DNA of 64,000 nucleotides from Streptomyces sp. M41(2017) (GTDB lineage Bacteria > Actinomycetota > Actinomycetes > Streptomycetales > Streptomycetaceae): assembly GCF_002078175.1 (NCBI RefSeq), contig NZ_MWFK01000001.1:3038001-3102000 (forward strand). Direction: 5' to 3'. Every line of letters starts with the position of its first letter. Position 1 is the stretch's first letter. The notes under the pieces were generated by a model that saw only the letters and a program-made list of their open reading frames with translations, made no database searches and had not been told where the DNA came from. The position numbers were made by a program, and so were the translations under genes. Of this stretch, positions 16,632 through 25,066 are shown one piece after another.

Positions 16632-17681
16632 ATGCGCCGGGTTACCCGCATCGCGCTCGCAGGTACTGCGACCGCCTCTCTCGCCCTCGCCCTCTCCGCC
16701 TGTGGCGGCACCTCGACCTCCAGCTCGTCCTCGGACAGCAAGGGCGACAAGGGCCTCGCCATCGCGTACGACGTCGGTGGCAAGGGCGACCAGTCCTTCA
16801 ACGACGCCGCGTTCGAGGGTCTGAAGCAGGCCAAGGCCGAGTTCAAGTACGAGACCGCCGACGTCGAGCCCACGGACGGCGAGACGGACGCGGACAAGGA
16901 GCAGCGCCTCGTCTCGCTGGCCAAGCAGGGCTACAACCCGGTCGTCGGCATCGGCTACGCCTACGGCCCGGCCGTCAAGGCCGCCGCCGCGAAGTACCCG
17001 AAGACCACCTTCGGCATCGTCGACGACTCCACCGTCACGGCGAAGAACGTCGCGGACCTGGTCTTCTCCGAGCAGGAGGCGTCCTACCTCGCCGGTGTCG
17101 CGGCGGCCAAGGCCACCAAGACCAACACCGTGGGCTTCGTCGGCGGCGTGGACGTTCCGCTGATCCACAAGTTCGAGGCCGGCTTCGAGCAGGGCGTCAA
17201 GGACACCAAGCCCGGCGTGAAGGTCCTCTCGCAGTACCTGACCCAGACGGCCCAGGAGGGTGGCTTCTCCAGCCCCGACAAGGGCAAGACGGCCGCCGAG
17301 GGCCAGATAGAGAAGAAGGCCGACGTCGTCTACGCGGCGGCCGGTCTGTCCGGTCAGGGTGTCATCGAGGCCGCCTCCGCCAAGAAGGTCTGGGCGATCG
17401 GTGTCGACTCCGACCAGTACCGGCAGGAAGCCCTCGCCAAGTTCAAGGACTCGATCCTGACCTCGGCCACCAAGGACGTCGCCAAGGCGGTCTACAACGT
17501 GGCTAAGTCGGTCAAGGACGGTAAGCCGGAGAGCGGTATCGTACGGGGCGATCTGAAGTCGGGTGAGGTCGGTCTGGCCGACTCCAACCCGGAGTTCAAG
17601 AGCAACACCGCGATCCAGGACGCCGTCAAGGCGGCCCAGGAGAAGATCATCAGCGGCGAGATCAAGGTCAAGTCCAGCTGA
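16632..17681 (+). CDS. BMP family nucleoside-binding lipoprotein 2
   Basis: The 349-residue paralogue of the preceding lipoprotein is the likely main partner of the ABC transporter that starts 243 bp downstream. Its signal peptide ends in a clean lipobox LSAC, followed by a Ser/Thr linker. The BMP motifs match those of paralogue 1 almost residue for residue; the main differences are one extra residue (DDSTVTAKN) and a divergent C-terminal 60 residues. An 83-bp block is identical between the genes (15698-15780 and 17058-17140). ATG 16632 is preceded by GGAG. It has its own operator. A hairpin follows that could stabilise this message relative to the transporter genes, as is common for binding proteins. 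Confidence 0.9.
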   Translation: MRRVTRIALAGTATASLALALSACGGTSTSSSSSDSKGDKGLAIAYDVGGKGDQSFNDAAFEGLKQAKAEFKYETADVEPTDGETDADKEQRLVSLAKQGYNPVVGIGYAYGPAVKAAAAKYPKTTFGIVDDSTVTAKNVADLVFSEQEASYLAGVAAAKATKTNTVGFVGGVDVPLIHKFEAGFEQGVKDTKPGVKVLSQYLTQTAQEGGFSSPDKGKTAAEGQIEKKADVVYAAAGLSGQGVIEAASAKKVWAIGVDSDQYRQEALAKFKDSILTSATKDVAKAVYNVAKSVKDGKPESGIVRGDLKSGEVGLADSNPEFKSNTAIQDAVKAAQEKIISGEIKVKSS

Positions 17682-17808
17682 CGAGCAAGACCTCAGGAGC
17701 AGCCAATGCGGTCCCGGGAAGGTGTGGGTACGCCTCCGTGTCGTCGGACACGGGGTGAGGCCCGTACCGCCCCGGACCCGCTTGGTAACCGTGGGGTTAC
17801 GTCCGCTC

Positions 17809-17845
17809 AACGGGATACGAGGAGTCTGGCTCTTCGTATCCCGTT
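17809..17845 (+). terminator. Intercistronic hairpin between BMP2 and ABC operon
   Basis: AACGGGATACGA (17809-17820) pairs perfectly with 17834-17845 around a 13-nt loop. It may terminate or attenuate read-through from the binding-protein gene, or protect its 3' end. The ABC operon has its own operator downstream at 17883. Confidence 0.6.
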
Positions 17846-17882
17846 CTCGCGGCGCGTGGCCCCTTTCGTTGCCGTAGGGGCG

Positions 17883-17894
17883 CTACGCGCGTAG
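17883..17894. promoter_or_regulatory. Nucleoside-regulon operator, upstream of ABC-cdd-deoA operon
   Basis: This is the complete 12-bp palindrome CTACGCGCGTAG, 30 bp before the proposed start codon of the ATPase gene and 16 bp before its Shine-Dalgarno. Confidence 0.8.
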
Positions 17895-17924
17895 ACGACC
17901 CCCTTTCCCTCAGGAGAGTGCGCC

Positions 17925-19616
17925 ATCAACGCGTCCAGCAGCCCTCCGGCCGACGCGGTCGACGGTCAGGCGACCGCCGTCGAACTCGCCGGGATCACCA
18001 AGCGGTTCCCGGGCGTCGTGGCCAACCACGACATCCACCTCAGCGTCCGCAAGGGCACCGTGCACGCCCTGGTCGGCGAGAACGGCGCCGGCAAGTCGAC
18101 GCTGATGAAGATCCTCTACGGCATGCAGAAGCCGGACGAGGGCACCATCGCCGTCGACGGCGAGCAGGTCACCTTCTCCTCGCCCGCCGACGCCATCGCC
18201 CGCGGCATCGGCATGGTCCACCAGCACTTCATGCTGGCGGACAACCTCACGGTCCTGGAGAACGTCGTCCTCGGCAGCGAGAAGCTGTACGGGATCGGCG
18301 GCAAGGCCCGCCGCAAGATCGTGGAGCTCTCCGAGCGCTACGGCCTCGGCGTCCGCCCCGACGTCCTCGTCGAGGAACTCGGCGTCGCCGACCGTCAGCG
18401 GGTGGAGATCCTCAAGGTCCTCTACCGCGGCGCCCGCATCCTCATCCTGGACGAGCCGACCGCGGTCCTCGTGCCGCAGGAGGTCGACGCGCTCTTCGAC
18501 AACCTCCGCGAGCTCAAGGCCGAGGGTCTGTCGGTCATCTTCATCTCGCACAAGCTGGGCGAGGTTCTCTCCGTCGCCGACGACATCACCGTCATCCGGC
18601 GCGGCACGACGGTCGGCACCGCCGTCCCGTCCGAGACGTCGCCGCGCCAGCTCGCCGAGCTGATGGTCGGCAGCGAGCTGCCCACCCCGGAGACCTCCGA
18701 GTCGACCGTCACCGACAAGGCCGTCATCCAGGTCGAGGACCTCACCGTCCTCGCCAAGGGCTCCGTGTCGCTCGGCAAGGGCTCGGCGAGCCTGCTCATG
18801 GACGAGGTGGAGCGCGGCGCCGTCCGGCTCGTCCTCGACCACGTCTCCTTCACCATCCACGCCGGTGAGGTGATGGGCATCGCCGGTGTCGAGGGCAACG
18901 GCCAGACCGAGCTCATCGACGCGCTGATCGGCCTCAAGGCCGCCGACTCCGGTGTCATCCGTTTCACCGGCGACGACGTCACCTCCTGGTCGACCCGCAA
19001 GCGCCGCGAGGGAGGCATCGGCTACATCCCCGAGGACCGCCACCGCCACGGCCTCCTCCTGGAAGCCCCGCTGTGGGAGAACCGCATCCTCGGCCACGTC
19101 ACCGAGAAGCCCAACGCCAAGGGCATGTGGCTCGACATCAAGGGCGCCCAGAAGGACACCCGTCGCATCGTCGAGCAGTACGACGTGCGCACCCCCGGCA
19201 TCGACGTCACCGCGGCCTCGCTGTCCGGCGGCAACCAGCAGAAGCTGATCGTCGGCCGCGAGATGAGCCACAAGCCGAAGTTCCTGATCGCCGCCCACCC
19301 CACCCGCGGTGTGGACGTCGGCGCGCAGGCGCAGATCTGGGACCAGATCCGCGCGGCACGCCGCGAGGGCCTCGCCGTCCTGCTGATCTCCGCCGACCTG
19401 GACGAGCTGATCGGCCTGTCCGACACCCTCCGGGTGATCTACAACGGCAAGCTGGTCGCCGACGCCGACCCCGCCACCATCACCCCGGAGGAGCTCGGCT
19501 CGGCCATGACCGGCGCCGCCTCCGGCCACCTGGAGAACGAGGAGCTCGCCGAAGCGGCCGAGCTCGACGAGCACACCGACACTCCGGCAGACGCCCCGGA
19601 AGACGAGGCCCGCTGA
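17925..19616 (+). CDS. Nucleoside ABC transporter, double ATP-binding protein
   Basis: The protein has about 563 residues and carries two ABC domains, as in sugar and nucleoside importers (RbsA/NupO type). Domain 1 has Walker A GENGAGKST and Walker B ILILDEPTAVL, with the usual degenerate signature LGVADRQRVEILK. Domain 2 has the degenerate Walker A GVEGNGQTE, a full LSGGNQQK signature and AAHPTRGVDVG. The reading frame extends upstream of the first GTG (18018), because VELAGITKRFPGVV is conserved family sequence. AGGAG at 17912-17916 is followed eight bases later by ATC 17925, so an ATC start codon is proposed. Stop and next start overlap (TGATG). With the two permeases and BMP lipoproteins it forms the importer. 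Confidence 0.88.
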   Translation: MNASSSPPADAVDGQATAVELAGITKRFPGVVANHDIHLSVRKGTVHALVGENGAGKSTLMKILYGMQKPDEGTIAVDGEQVTFSSPADAIARGIGMVHQHFMLADNLTVLENVVLGSEKLYGIGGKARRKIVELSERYGLGVRPDVLVEELGVADRQRVEILKVLYRGARILILDEPTAVLVPQEVDALFDNLRELKAEGLSVIFISHKLGEVLSVADDITVIRRGTTVGTAVPSETSPRQLAELMVGSELPTPETSESTVTDKAVIQVEDLTVLAKGSVSLGKGSASLLMDEVERGAVRLVLDHVSFTIHAGEVMGIAGVEGNGQTELIDALIGLKAADSGVIRFTGDDVTSWSTRKRREGGIGYIPEDRHRHGLLLEAPLWENRILGHVTEKPNAKGMWLDIKGAQKDTRRIVEQYDVRTPGIDVTAASLSGGNQQKLIVGREMSHKPKFLIAAHPTRGVDVGAQAQIWDQIRAARREGLAVLLISADLDELIGLSDTLRVIYNGKLVADADPATITPEELGSAMTGAASGHLENEELAEAAELDEHTDTPADAPEDEAR

Positions 19617-20737
19617 TGAAGAAGTTCGACAAGGAGCGCCTGCTCCTCGCAGTGGCCGGGCCGGTCATCGCGCTCGTCGTCGCCGTGGCACTGACCTCGA
19701 TCGTGCTGCTCGCCTCGGGCAAGAGCCCGTTCGAGCCGTACTCGATCATGTTCGAGCAGGCGACGTTCTCCGACATCCAGGTCCTGATCATCAACCAGGC
19801 GTCGCTGTACTACATCGCGGCGCTGGCGGTGGCCATCGGCTTCCGGATGAACCTGTTCAACATCGGTGTCGACGGCCAGTACCAGCTCGCCGCCATGATG
19901 GCCGCGATCGTCGGCGCGCACGTCGCGCTGCCGGCCGCGCTCCAGGTGCCGCTGCTGATCCTGACCGCCGTCTGCACCGGCGCCTTCTGGGCCGGCATCG
20001 CCGGTGTCCTCAAGGTGACCCGCGGGGTCAGCGAGGTCGTCGCGACGATCATGCTCAACGCGATCGCGACCTCCGTCATCGCCTACCTGTGGCTGCCCGA
20101 CGTCTTCGGCGTCAAGCTCGGCAACAACAACACCACCGGCGAGATGCACAAGTCCGGCTGGGTCCCCGGGTTCGACATGGGCGAGTCGGGCGAGATCTAC
20201 GGTCTCGTCATCCTCGCGGCGGTCCTCGGCATCGGCTACTGGATCGTCCTGAACCGCACCCGCTTCGGCTTCGACCTGCGCGCCTCCGGCGCCTCCGAGT
20301 CGGCCGCCGCGGCCAGCGGCGTCGACCCCAAGCGCATGGTGCTCACCGCCATGCTCGTCTCCGGCGGCATCGCCGGTCTCGCGGGCCTGCCGATCCTCCT
20401 CGGCGACACCCACACGTACAGCCTCAACTTCCCGACCGGTATCGGCTTCCTCGGCATCGGCATCGCGCTCCTCGGGCGCAACAGCCCCGTCGGCATCGCC
20501 TTCGCGGCCCTGCTGTGGGCCTGGCTCGACAAGGCCTCCCCCGAACTCGACTTCCACGGGTACGACAAGGAGATCGCGGTCATCATGCAGGGCCTGATCG
20601 TGATCGCCGTCGTCGTCTCCTACGAGTCCGTGCGCGAGTGGGGTCTGCGCCGCCAGCAGCGCCGCGTCGGCGCGGAACTCGCCGCGGGCCACGCCCTCGC
20701 CACCGACAACACCCAGAAGGAGGTGGCTGGCCGATGA
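19616..20737 (+). CDS. Nucleoside ABC transporter permease 1
   Basis: The 373-residue integral membrane subunit belongs to the BPD_transp_2 (ribose/nucleoside) permease family. A short cytoplasmic N-terminus is followed by about eight to ten hydrophobic helices. The cytoplasmic coupling region IGFRMNLFNIGVDGQYQ at about 77-93 and the later LRASGASESAAAASGVDPKR near 225 (EAA-like contact with the ATPase) are typical. ATG 19616 overlaps the upstream stop (TGATG), and its own stop overlaps the next permease's ATG. Both overlaps indicate tight translational coupling and a stoichiometric complex. Nucleoside specificity is inferred from cdd and deoA in the same operon. Confidence 0.92.
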   Translation: MKKFDKERLLLAVAGPVIALVVAVALTSIVLLASGKSPFEPYSIMFEQATFSDIQVLIINQASLYYIAALAVAIGFRMNLFNIGVDGQYQLAAMMAAIVGAHVALPAALQVPLLILTAVCTGAFWAGIAGVLKVTRGVSEVVATIMLNAIATSVIAYLWLPDVFGVKLGNNNTTGEMHKSGWVPGFDMGESGEIYGLVILAAVLGIGYWIVLNRTRFGFDLRASGASESAAAASGVDPKRMVLTAMLVSGGIAGLAGLPILLGDTHTYSLNFPTGIGFLGIGIALLGRNSPVGIAFAALLWAWLDKASPELDFHGYDKEIAVIMQGLIVIAVVVSYESVREWGLRRQQRRVGAELAAGHALATDNTQKEVAGR

Positions 20738-21999
20738 CCACCGCAACCGACGTCAACCAGCCCACGCAGCAGCCCGCGGCTCCCACCGGCCGCCGGATGT
20801 CGCTCCCCGTCCTCCTGCTGGTCATCGCGGGCGGCCTGGCGCTGACCTCGATCGTCCGCATCATCACGGGCGCCGACGGCATCACCAACGTCAGCCAGAT
20901 GTCGACCGCCCTCCAGCTGGCCGTCCCGATCGGCCTCGCCGGTCTCGGCGGTCTGTGGGCCGAGCGCTCCGGCGTCGTGAACATCGGCCTCGAAGGCATG
21001 ATGATCCTCGGCACCTGGTTCGGCGCCTGGGCCGGCTACCAGTGGGGCCCGTGGACCGGTGTCCTGGTCGGCATCATCGGCGGCTGCCTCGGCGGCCTGC
21101 TCCACGCGATCATCACGGTCACCTTCAACGTCAACCACATCGTCTCCGGTGTGGCCATCAACATCCTGGCGCTCGGTGTCACCCGCTACCTCTCCCCGCT
21201 CGCCTTCGTGGGCAAGCAGGGCGGTTCGGCCAAGCAGTCCCCGCCGGTCGACTCGCTCGGCCACTTCACCGTGCCGGGGCTCTCCGACTGGCTGACCACC
21301 CTGAACTCCAAGGGCTGGTTCTTCATCTCGGACATCGCCGGTCTGCTCGGCGGCCTGGTCACCAACGTGTCCTGGCTGACCCTGATCGCCATCGCCCTGA
21401 TCCCCGGGACCTGGTGGATCCTGTGGCGCACCTCGTTCGGGCTGCGCCTGCGGTCCTGCGGCGAGAACCCGGTCGCGGCCGAGTCGCTCGGCGTGAACGT
21501 CTACAAGTACAAGTACCTCGCCGTGATCATCTCCGGCGGTCTGGCCGGCCTCGGCGGCGTCTTCCTCTCCATCGTCGCCAACCCCTTCTACCTGGAGGGC
21601 CAGACCAGCGGACGCGGCTACATCGGTCTCGCCGCGATGATCTTCGGCAACTGGATGCCCGGCGGCCTCGCCCTCGGCGCCGGCCTGTTCGGCTACACCG
21701 ACAGCCTCAACCTGCGCGGCGGCTCGGCGAACGTCCACGCCCTGCTGCTGCTCGGCGCGATCCTGCTGCTCATCGGCGCGATCTGGCTGGCCGTGAAGAA
21801 GAAGTACGTCTCCGCGGTCGTCACCCTGGCCGTCGGCGTCCTCGTCTTCCTCTGGTACTCCCTGACCAACGAGGTGCCGAACCAGATCGTCTCCGCCACG
21901 CCGTACGTCATCACCCTGCTCGTCCTCTCCCTCTCGGCCCAGCGCCTGCGCATGCCGAAGGCGGACGGCCTGCCGTACCGCAAGGGGCAGGGCAAGTGA
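20734..21999 (+). CDS. Nucleoside ABC transporter permease 2
   Basis: The 421-residue second permease of the BPD_transp_2 family pairs with the preceding subunit. The N-terminal about 20 residues are Thr/Gln/Pro-rich and cytoplasmic. About ten membrane helices follow, with the conserved LGGLWAERSGVVNIGLEGM at about 69-87 and the EAA-like LRSCGENPVAAESLGVNV near 240. The C-terminal helices continue past the typical family end (LAVKKKYVSAVVTLAVGV), which explains the longer than usual size. ATG 20734 overlaps the preceding TGA (ATGA), and its stop overlaps the GTG of cytidine deaminase (GTGA). One polycistronic message for import and first catabolic step is therefore likely. Confidence 0.92.
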   Translation: MTTATDVNQPTQQPAAPTGRRMSLPVLLLVIAGGLALTSIVRIITGADGITNVSQMSTALQLAVPIGLAGLGGLWAERSGVVNIGLEGMMILGTWFGAWAGYQWGPWTGVLVGIIGGCLGGLLHAIITVTFNVNHIVSGVAINILALGVTRYLSPLAFVGKQGGSAKQSPPVDSLGHFTVPGLSDWLTTLNSKGWFFISDIAGLLGGLVTNVSWLTLIAIALIPGTWWILWRTSFGLRLRSCGENPVAAESLGVNVYKYKYLAVIISGGLAGLGGVFLSIVANPFYLEGQTSGRGYIGLAAMIFGNWMPGGLALGAGLFGYTDSLNLRGGSANVHALLLLGAILLLIGAIWLAVKKKYVSAVVTLAVGVLVFLWYSLTNEVPNQIVSATPYVITLLVLSLSAQRLRMPKADGLPYRKGQGK

Positions 22000-22409
22000 C
22001 CACCGCCGGCGCGGACCCCGCGCTCGTCGACTGGGAACAGCTGCGGGAGGTGGCCCGCGCGGCGATGAACCGCGCGTACGCCCCCTACTCGGGCTACCCG
22101 GTCGGCGCCGCCGCCCGCGTCGACGACGGCCGCACCGTCTCCGGCTGCAACGTCGAGAACGCCTCCTACGGCCTCTCGCTGTGCGCCGAGTGCGGTCTGG
22201 TCTCCGAGCTGCGCAACACCGGCGGCGGCCGGCTGACGCACTTCACGTGTGTCGACGGGCGGGGCGAGGTCCTCGTCCCGTGCGGCCGCTGCCGCCAGCT
22301 GCTGTTCGAGTTCGGCGGGCCCGACCTCGTACTGGAGACGCCTGCCGGACTCCTGCCCCTCTCCGAGATGCTGCCGCAGGCCTTCGGCCCCGCCCATCTC
22401 CGCCAGTAA
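21996..22409 (+). CDS. cdd: Cytidine deaminase
   Basis: The 137-residue homotetrameric-type enzyme deaminates cytidine and deoxycytidine to uridine and deoxyuridine in the cytoplasm. Both zinc motifs are intact: CAECGLVSEL near residue 66 (Cys ligand and catalytic Glu) and VPCGRCRQLL near 94 (two Cys ligands). The substrate loop VENASYGLSLCAE is also canonical. Length matches the short CDA class. GTG 21996 overlaps the permease stop, so imported pyrimidine nucleosides can be processed immediately. It is followed by a 71-bp gap that contains a strong hairpin and then thymidine phosphorylase. Regulation is through the operator at 17883. Confidence 0.95.
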   Translation: MTTAGADPALVDWEQLREVARAAMNRAYAPYSGYPVGAAARVDDGRTVSGCNVENASYGLSLCAECGLVSELRNTGGGRLTHFTCVDGRGEVLVPCGRCRQLLFEFGGPDLVLETPAGLLPLSEMLPQAFGPAHLRQ

Positions 22410-22415
22410 CGCCGT

Positions 22416-22459
22416 GCGGCCCCTCCCTGCGCGACCGACCGTCGCGGGGGAGGGGCCGC
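22416..22459 (+). other. Intercistronic hairpin between cdd and deoA
   Basis: A 12-bp perfect stem pairs 22416-22427 with 22448-22459, with an inner CGCGAC/GTCGCG stem (22430-22435 with 22441-22446). It sits between genes that otherwise read as one operon, so partial termination or mRNA processing is likely. Confidence 0.55.
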
Positions 22460-22480
22460 TCATCTTCCGGAAGGAAAGCC

Positions 22481-23773
22481 ATGTCCGCCATGTCCATGGA
22501 CGCCGTCTCCGTCATCCGCACCAAGCGCGACCGTGCCGAACTCAGTGATACGCAGATCGACTGGGTCATCGACGCGTACACCCGCGGCGAGGTCGCCGAC
22601 TATCAGATGGCCGCCCTCAACATGGCGATCCTGCTCAACGGCATGAACCGCCGTGAGATCGCCCGCTGGACCGCCGCGATGATCGCGTCGGGCGAGCGCA
22701 TGGACTTCTCGTCCCTGTCCCGCCCGACCGCCGACAAGCACTCCACGGGCGGCGTCGGCGACAAGATCACCCTCCCGCTGGCCCCGCTCGTCGCAGCGTG
22801 CGGCGCGGCCGTGCCGCAGCTGTCCGGGCGCGGCCTCGGCCACACCGGCGGCACCCTGGACAAGCTGGAGGCGATCCCGGGCTGGCGCGCCCTGCTCTCC
22901 AACGAGGAGATGCTGCACGTCCTCGACACCACCGGCGCGGTCATCTGCGCCGCCGGTGACGGGCTCGCCCCGGCCGACAAGAAGCTCTACGCGCTGCGCG
23001 ACGTCACCGGCACCGTCGAGGCGATCCCGCTGATCGCGTCCTCGATCATGTGCAAGAAGATCGCCGAGGGCACCGGCTCGCTGGTCCTCGACGTGAAGGT
23101 CGGCTCCGGCGCCTTCATGAAGACCATCGAGGACGCCCGCGAACTCGCCTCCACGATGGTCGGCCTCGGTACCGACCACGGCGTGAAGACGGTCGCGCTG
23201 CTCACCGACATGTCCACGCCGCTCGGTCTCACCGCCGGCAACGCGCTGGAGGTCCGCGAGTCGGTCGAGGTCCTCGCCGGCGGCGGCCCCGCCGACGTCG
23301 TCGAACTCACCATCGCCCTGGCGCGCGAGATGCTCGACGCGGCGGGCGTGAAGGACGCCGACCCGGCGAAGGCGCTCGCCGACGGCTCCGCGATGGACGT
23401 GTGGCGCCGCATGATCGCCGCGCAGGGCGGTGACCCGGACGCCGCGCTGCCCGTCGCCCGCGAGCAGCACGTCGTGACGGCCCCGGCCTCCGGAGTCCTG
23501 ACCCGCCTCGACGCGTACGACATCGGCATCGCCGCCTGGCGCCTCGGTGCCGGACGCGCCCGCAAGGAGGACCCGGTGCAGGCCGGTGCCGGCGTCGAGC
23601 TGCACGCCAAGCCGGGCGACACGGTGACCGCGGGCCAGCCCCTCTTCACCCTCCACACGGACACCCCGGACCGCTTCGACTACGCGCTCCAGGCGACCGA
23701 GGGCTCGTACGACATCGCGGCGGCGGGCACGGACTTCAAGGCGTCCCCCGTGGTGCTGGAACGAATCGCCTGA
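22481..23773 (+). CDS. deoA: Thymidine phosphorylase
   Basis: The 430-residue enzyme cleaves thymidine or deoxyuridine with phosphate to base and 2-deoxyribose-1-phosphate. Visible motifs are KHSTGGVGDKITLPLAPLVAACG at about 86-108 (phosphate and substrate binding; quoted only in part of its length elsewhere), GRGLGHTGGTLDKLE near 115, and the C-terminal PYNP domain with LFTLHTDTP near 390. Length and domain order (helical, glycosyltransferase-3-like, C-terminal) are standard. ATG 22481 is preceded by GGAAGGAAAG. As the last gene of the uptake operon it hands deoxyribose-1-phosphate to the phosphomutase and deoC encoded elsewhere in the window. A 17-bp hairpin terminator follows. Confidence 0.94.
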   Translation: MSAMSMDAVSVIRTKRDRAELSDTQIDWVIDAYTRGEVADYQMAALNMAILLNGMNRREIARWTAAMIASGERMDFSSLSRPTADKHSTGGVGDKITLPLAPLVAACGAAVPQLSGRGLGHTGGTLDKLEAIPGWRALLSNEEMLHVLDTTGAVICAAGDGLAPADKKLYALRDVTGTVEAIPLIASSIMCKKIAEGTGSLVLDVKVGSGAFMKTIEDARELASTMVGLGTDHGVKTVALLTDMSTPLGLTAGNALEVRESVEVLAGGGPADVVELTIALAREMLDAAGVKDADPAKALADGSAMDVWRRMIAAQGGDPDAALPVAREQHVVTAPASGVLTRLDAYDIGIAAWRLGAGRARKEDPVQAGAGVELHAKPGDTVTAGQPLFTLHTDTPDRFDYALQATEGSYDIAAAGTDFKASPVVLERIA

Positions 23774-23794
23774 CCTGCGGTTTCCCCTTTCGGG

Positions 23795-23830
23795 CGAACG
23801 GGACCGGTGGACCTCCACCGGTCCCGTTCG
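23795..23830 (+). terminator. Terminator after deoA
   Basis: CGAACGGGACCGGTGGA (23795-23811) pairs perfectly with 23814-23830. This 17-bp stem begins 22 bp after the deoA stop and ends the nucleoside operon. The roughly 150 bp up to the next gene show no feature. Confidence 0.85.
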
Positions 23831-23978
23831 GCATCCGAGCCCGCCGCAAACGCCGCCGCAGGCATCCCGCTGCGCTTCCTGAGCCCGGCGAACCCGTCAA
23901 GCTCCCCACGCCGTTCGGCCTCGTCATCGAGACCAGCGACTTCCCCGCGAACTGTGCGGACCGCGCGGGCACCCCGCC

Positions 23979-24899
23979 TCACCCCAGCACCGCCGCCACC
24001 ACCACGAGCACCGGTACCGCCGCGATCGTCGAGAGCAGGACCGACTCGCGGGCCAGGGTCTCGCCGACCCGGTAGCGGGAGGCGTACGTGAAGAGGTTCT
24101 GGGCGGCGGGGAGGGCCGAGGTGACCACGACGTCCAGCAGCGGGGCGCCGTGCAGGCCGAACACGGTGACGGCCAGGGCCCAGGCGGCCAGCGGCTGGCC
24201 CACCGCCTTCAGCGCCACCGACAGCAGCACCGGGGCCCGGTCGGCGCCACGGCCCGGCAGGCTGCTGCCGCACAGCGAGATGCCGAACGCCAGCAGCACG
24301 GCCGGCACCGACATCCCGCCGATGAGCTGCAACGGATCGAGGACCGGCCCCGGCACCTTCAGGCCCGTCGCCGACACCACGACACCGCTCAGCGAGCCCA
24401 CCGCGATGGGGTTGCGCAGCGGGGCGATCAGCCGCCGCCACACCGGCCCCTTGTCGCCCTGTGCGGACAGGTCGAGCACGGTCAGGGCGATCGGCGTCAC
24501 CATGATCTGCTGGAACAGCAGCACGGGCGCCACCAGCGAGGCGTCGCCCAGCACGTACACCGCGATCGGGATGCCCAGGTTCCCGGAGTTGACGTAGCTG
24601 GAGCAGAGCGCGCCGATCGTCGTCCGGCCCAGGCCCCAGCGCCGTACGGCCCCCGCCGCCACGAACACCCCGGCCGCCACGGCCGTACTCATCGCCGTCA
24701 CCAGCAGCCGGGTGGAGAAGACCACCGACAGGTCGGCCCCCGCGAGCGTCGTGAACAGCAGCGCGGGCGAGGCCACATGGAAAGCGAGCTTCGTCAGCAC
24801 CTCCCGCCCGTTGTCCCCGAGACAGCCGCGCCGCCCGATCACGTACCCGACGCCGATGACCACGGCGATCACGGCGAAGCCCGTCAACACCCCCTGCAC
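23979..24899 (-). CDS. AEC family (auxin efflux carrier type) transporter
   Basis: The 306-residue membrane protein belongs to the auxin efflux carrier/malonate permease family. About ten hydrophobic helices are arranged as two five-helix repeats, with the characteristic NSGNLGIPIAVYVLGD near residue 100-115 and PAAQNLFTYASRY near 260. These carriers move organic acids or related anions; the substrate here is unknown. GTG 24899 is chosen because GGAGG lies about seven bases upstream and the protein then begins at its first helix; longer upstream frames have no support. The gene stands alone, downstream of the convergent nucleoside operon. Confidence 0.9.
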   Translation of the reverse strand: MQGVLTGFAVIAVVIGVGYVIGRRGCLGDNGREVLTKLAFHVASPALLFTTLAGADLSVVFSTRLLVTAMSTAVAAGVFVAAGAVRRWGLGRTTIGALCSSYVNSGNLGIPIAVYVLGDASLVAPVLLFQQIMVTPIALTVLDLSAQGDKGPVWRRLIAPLRNPIAVGSLSGVVVSATGLKVPGPVLDPLQLIGGMSVPAVLLAFGISLCGSSLPGRGADRAPVLLSVALKAVGQPLAAWALAVTVFGLHGAPLLDVVVTSALPAAQNLFTYASRYRVGETLARESVLLSTIAAVPVLVVVAAVLG

Positions 24900-25066
24900 G
24901 GCGCCTCCTTCGTGTGGAGGAGGCCGTCGGGTATCGCGGGGGGCGCCGGTTCGTGGGACATACACCCAACCCAACGGGGAAGGCTGGGCGCAGGTCAATG
25001 TGATCTGTGCGGGGCGCACCGCAGCACGCTCGCCGCAGGCTGCCGGGACGTGCCGCCGCGCCCGCG

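Noticed and set aside
17706..17894. Small plus-strand frame between BMP2 and the ABC ATPase
   Set aside because: It covers the intercistronic hairpin and the operator. Composition is random-like and there is no ribosome-binding site.
23736..23972. Small minus-strand frame after deoA
   Set aside because: It overlaps the deoA 3' end and the perfect 17-bp terminator, and shows no start signal or conserved sequence.
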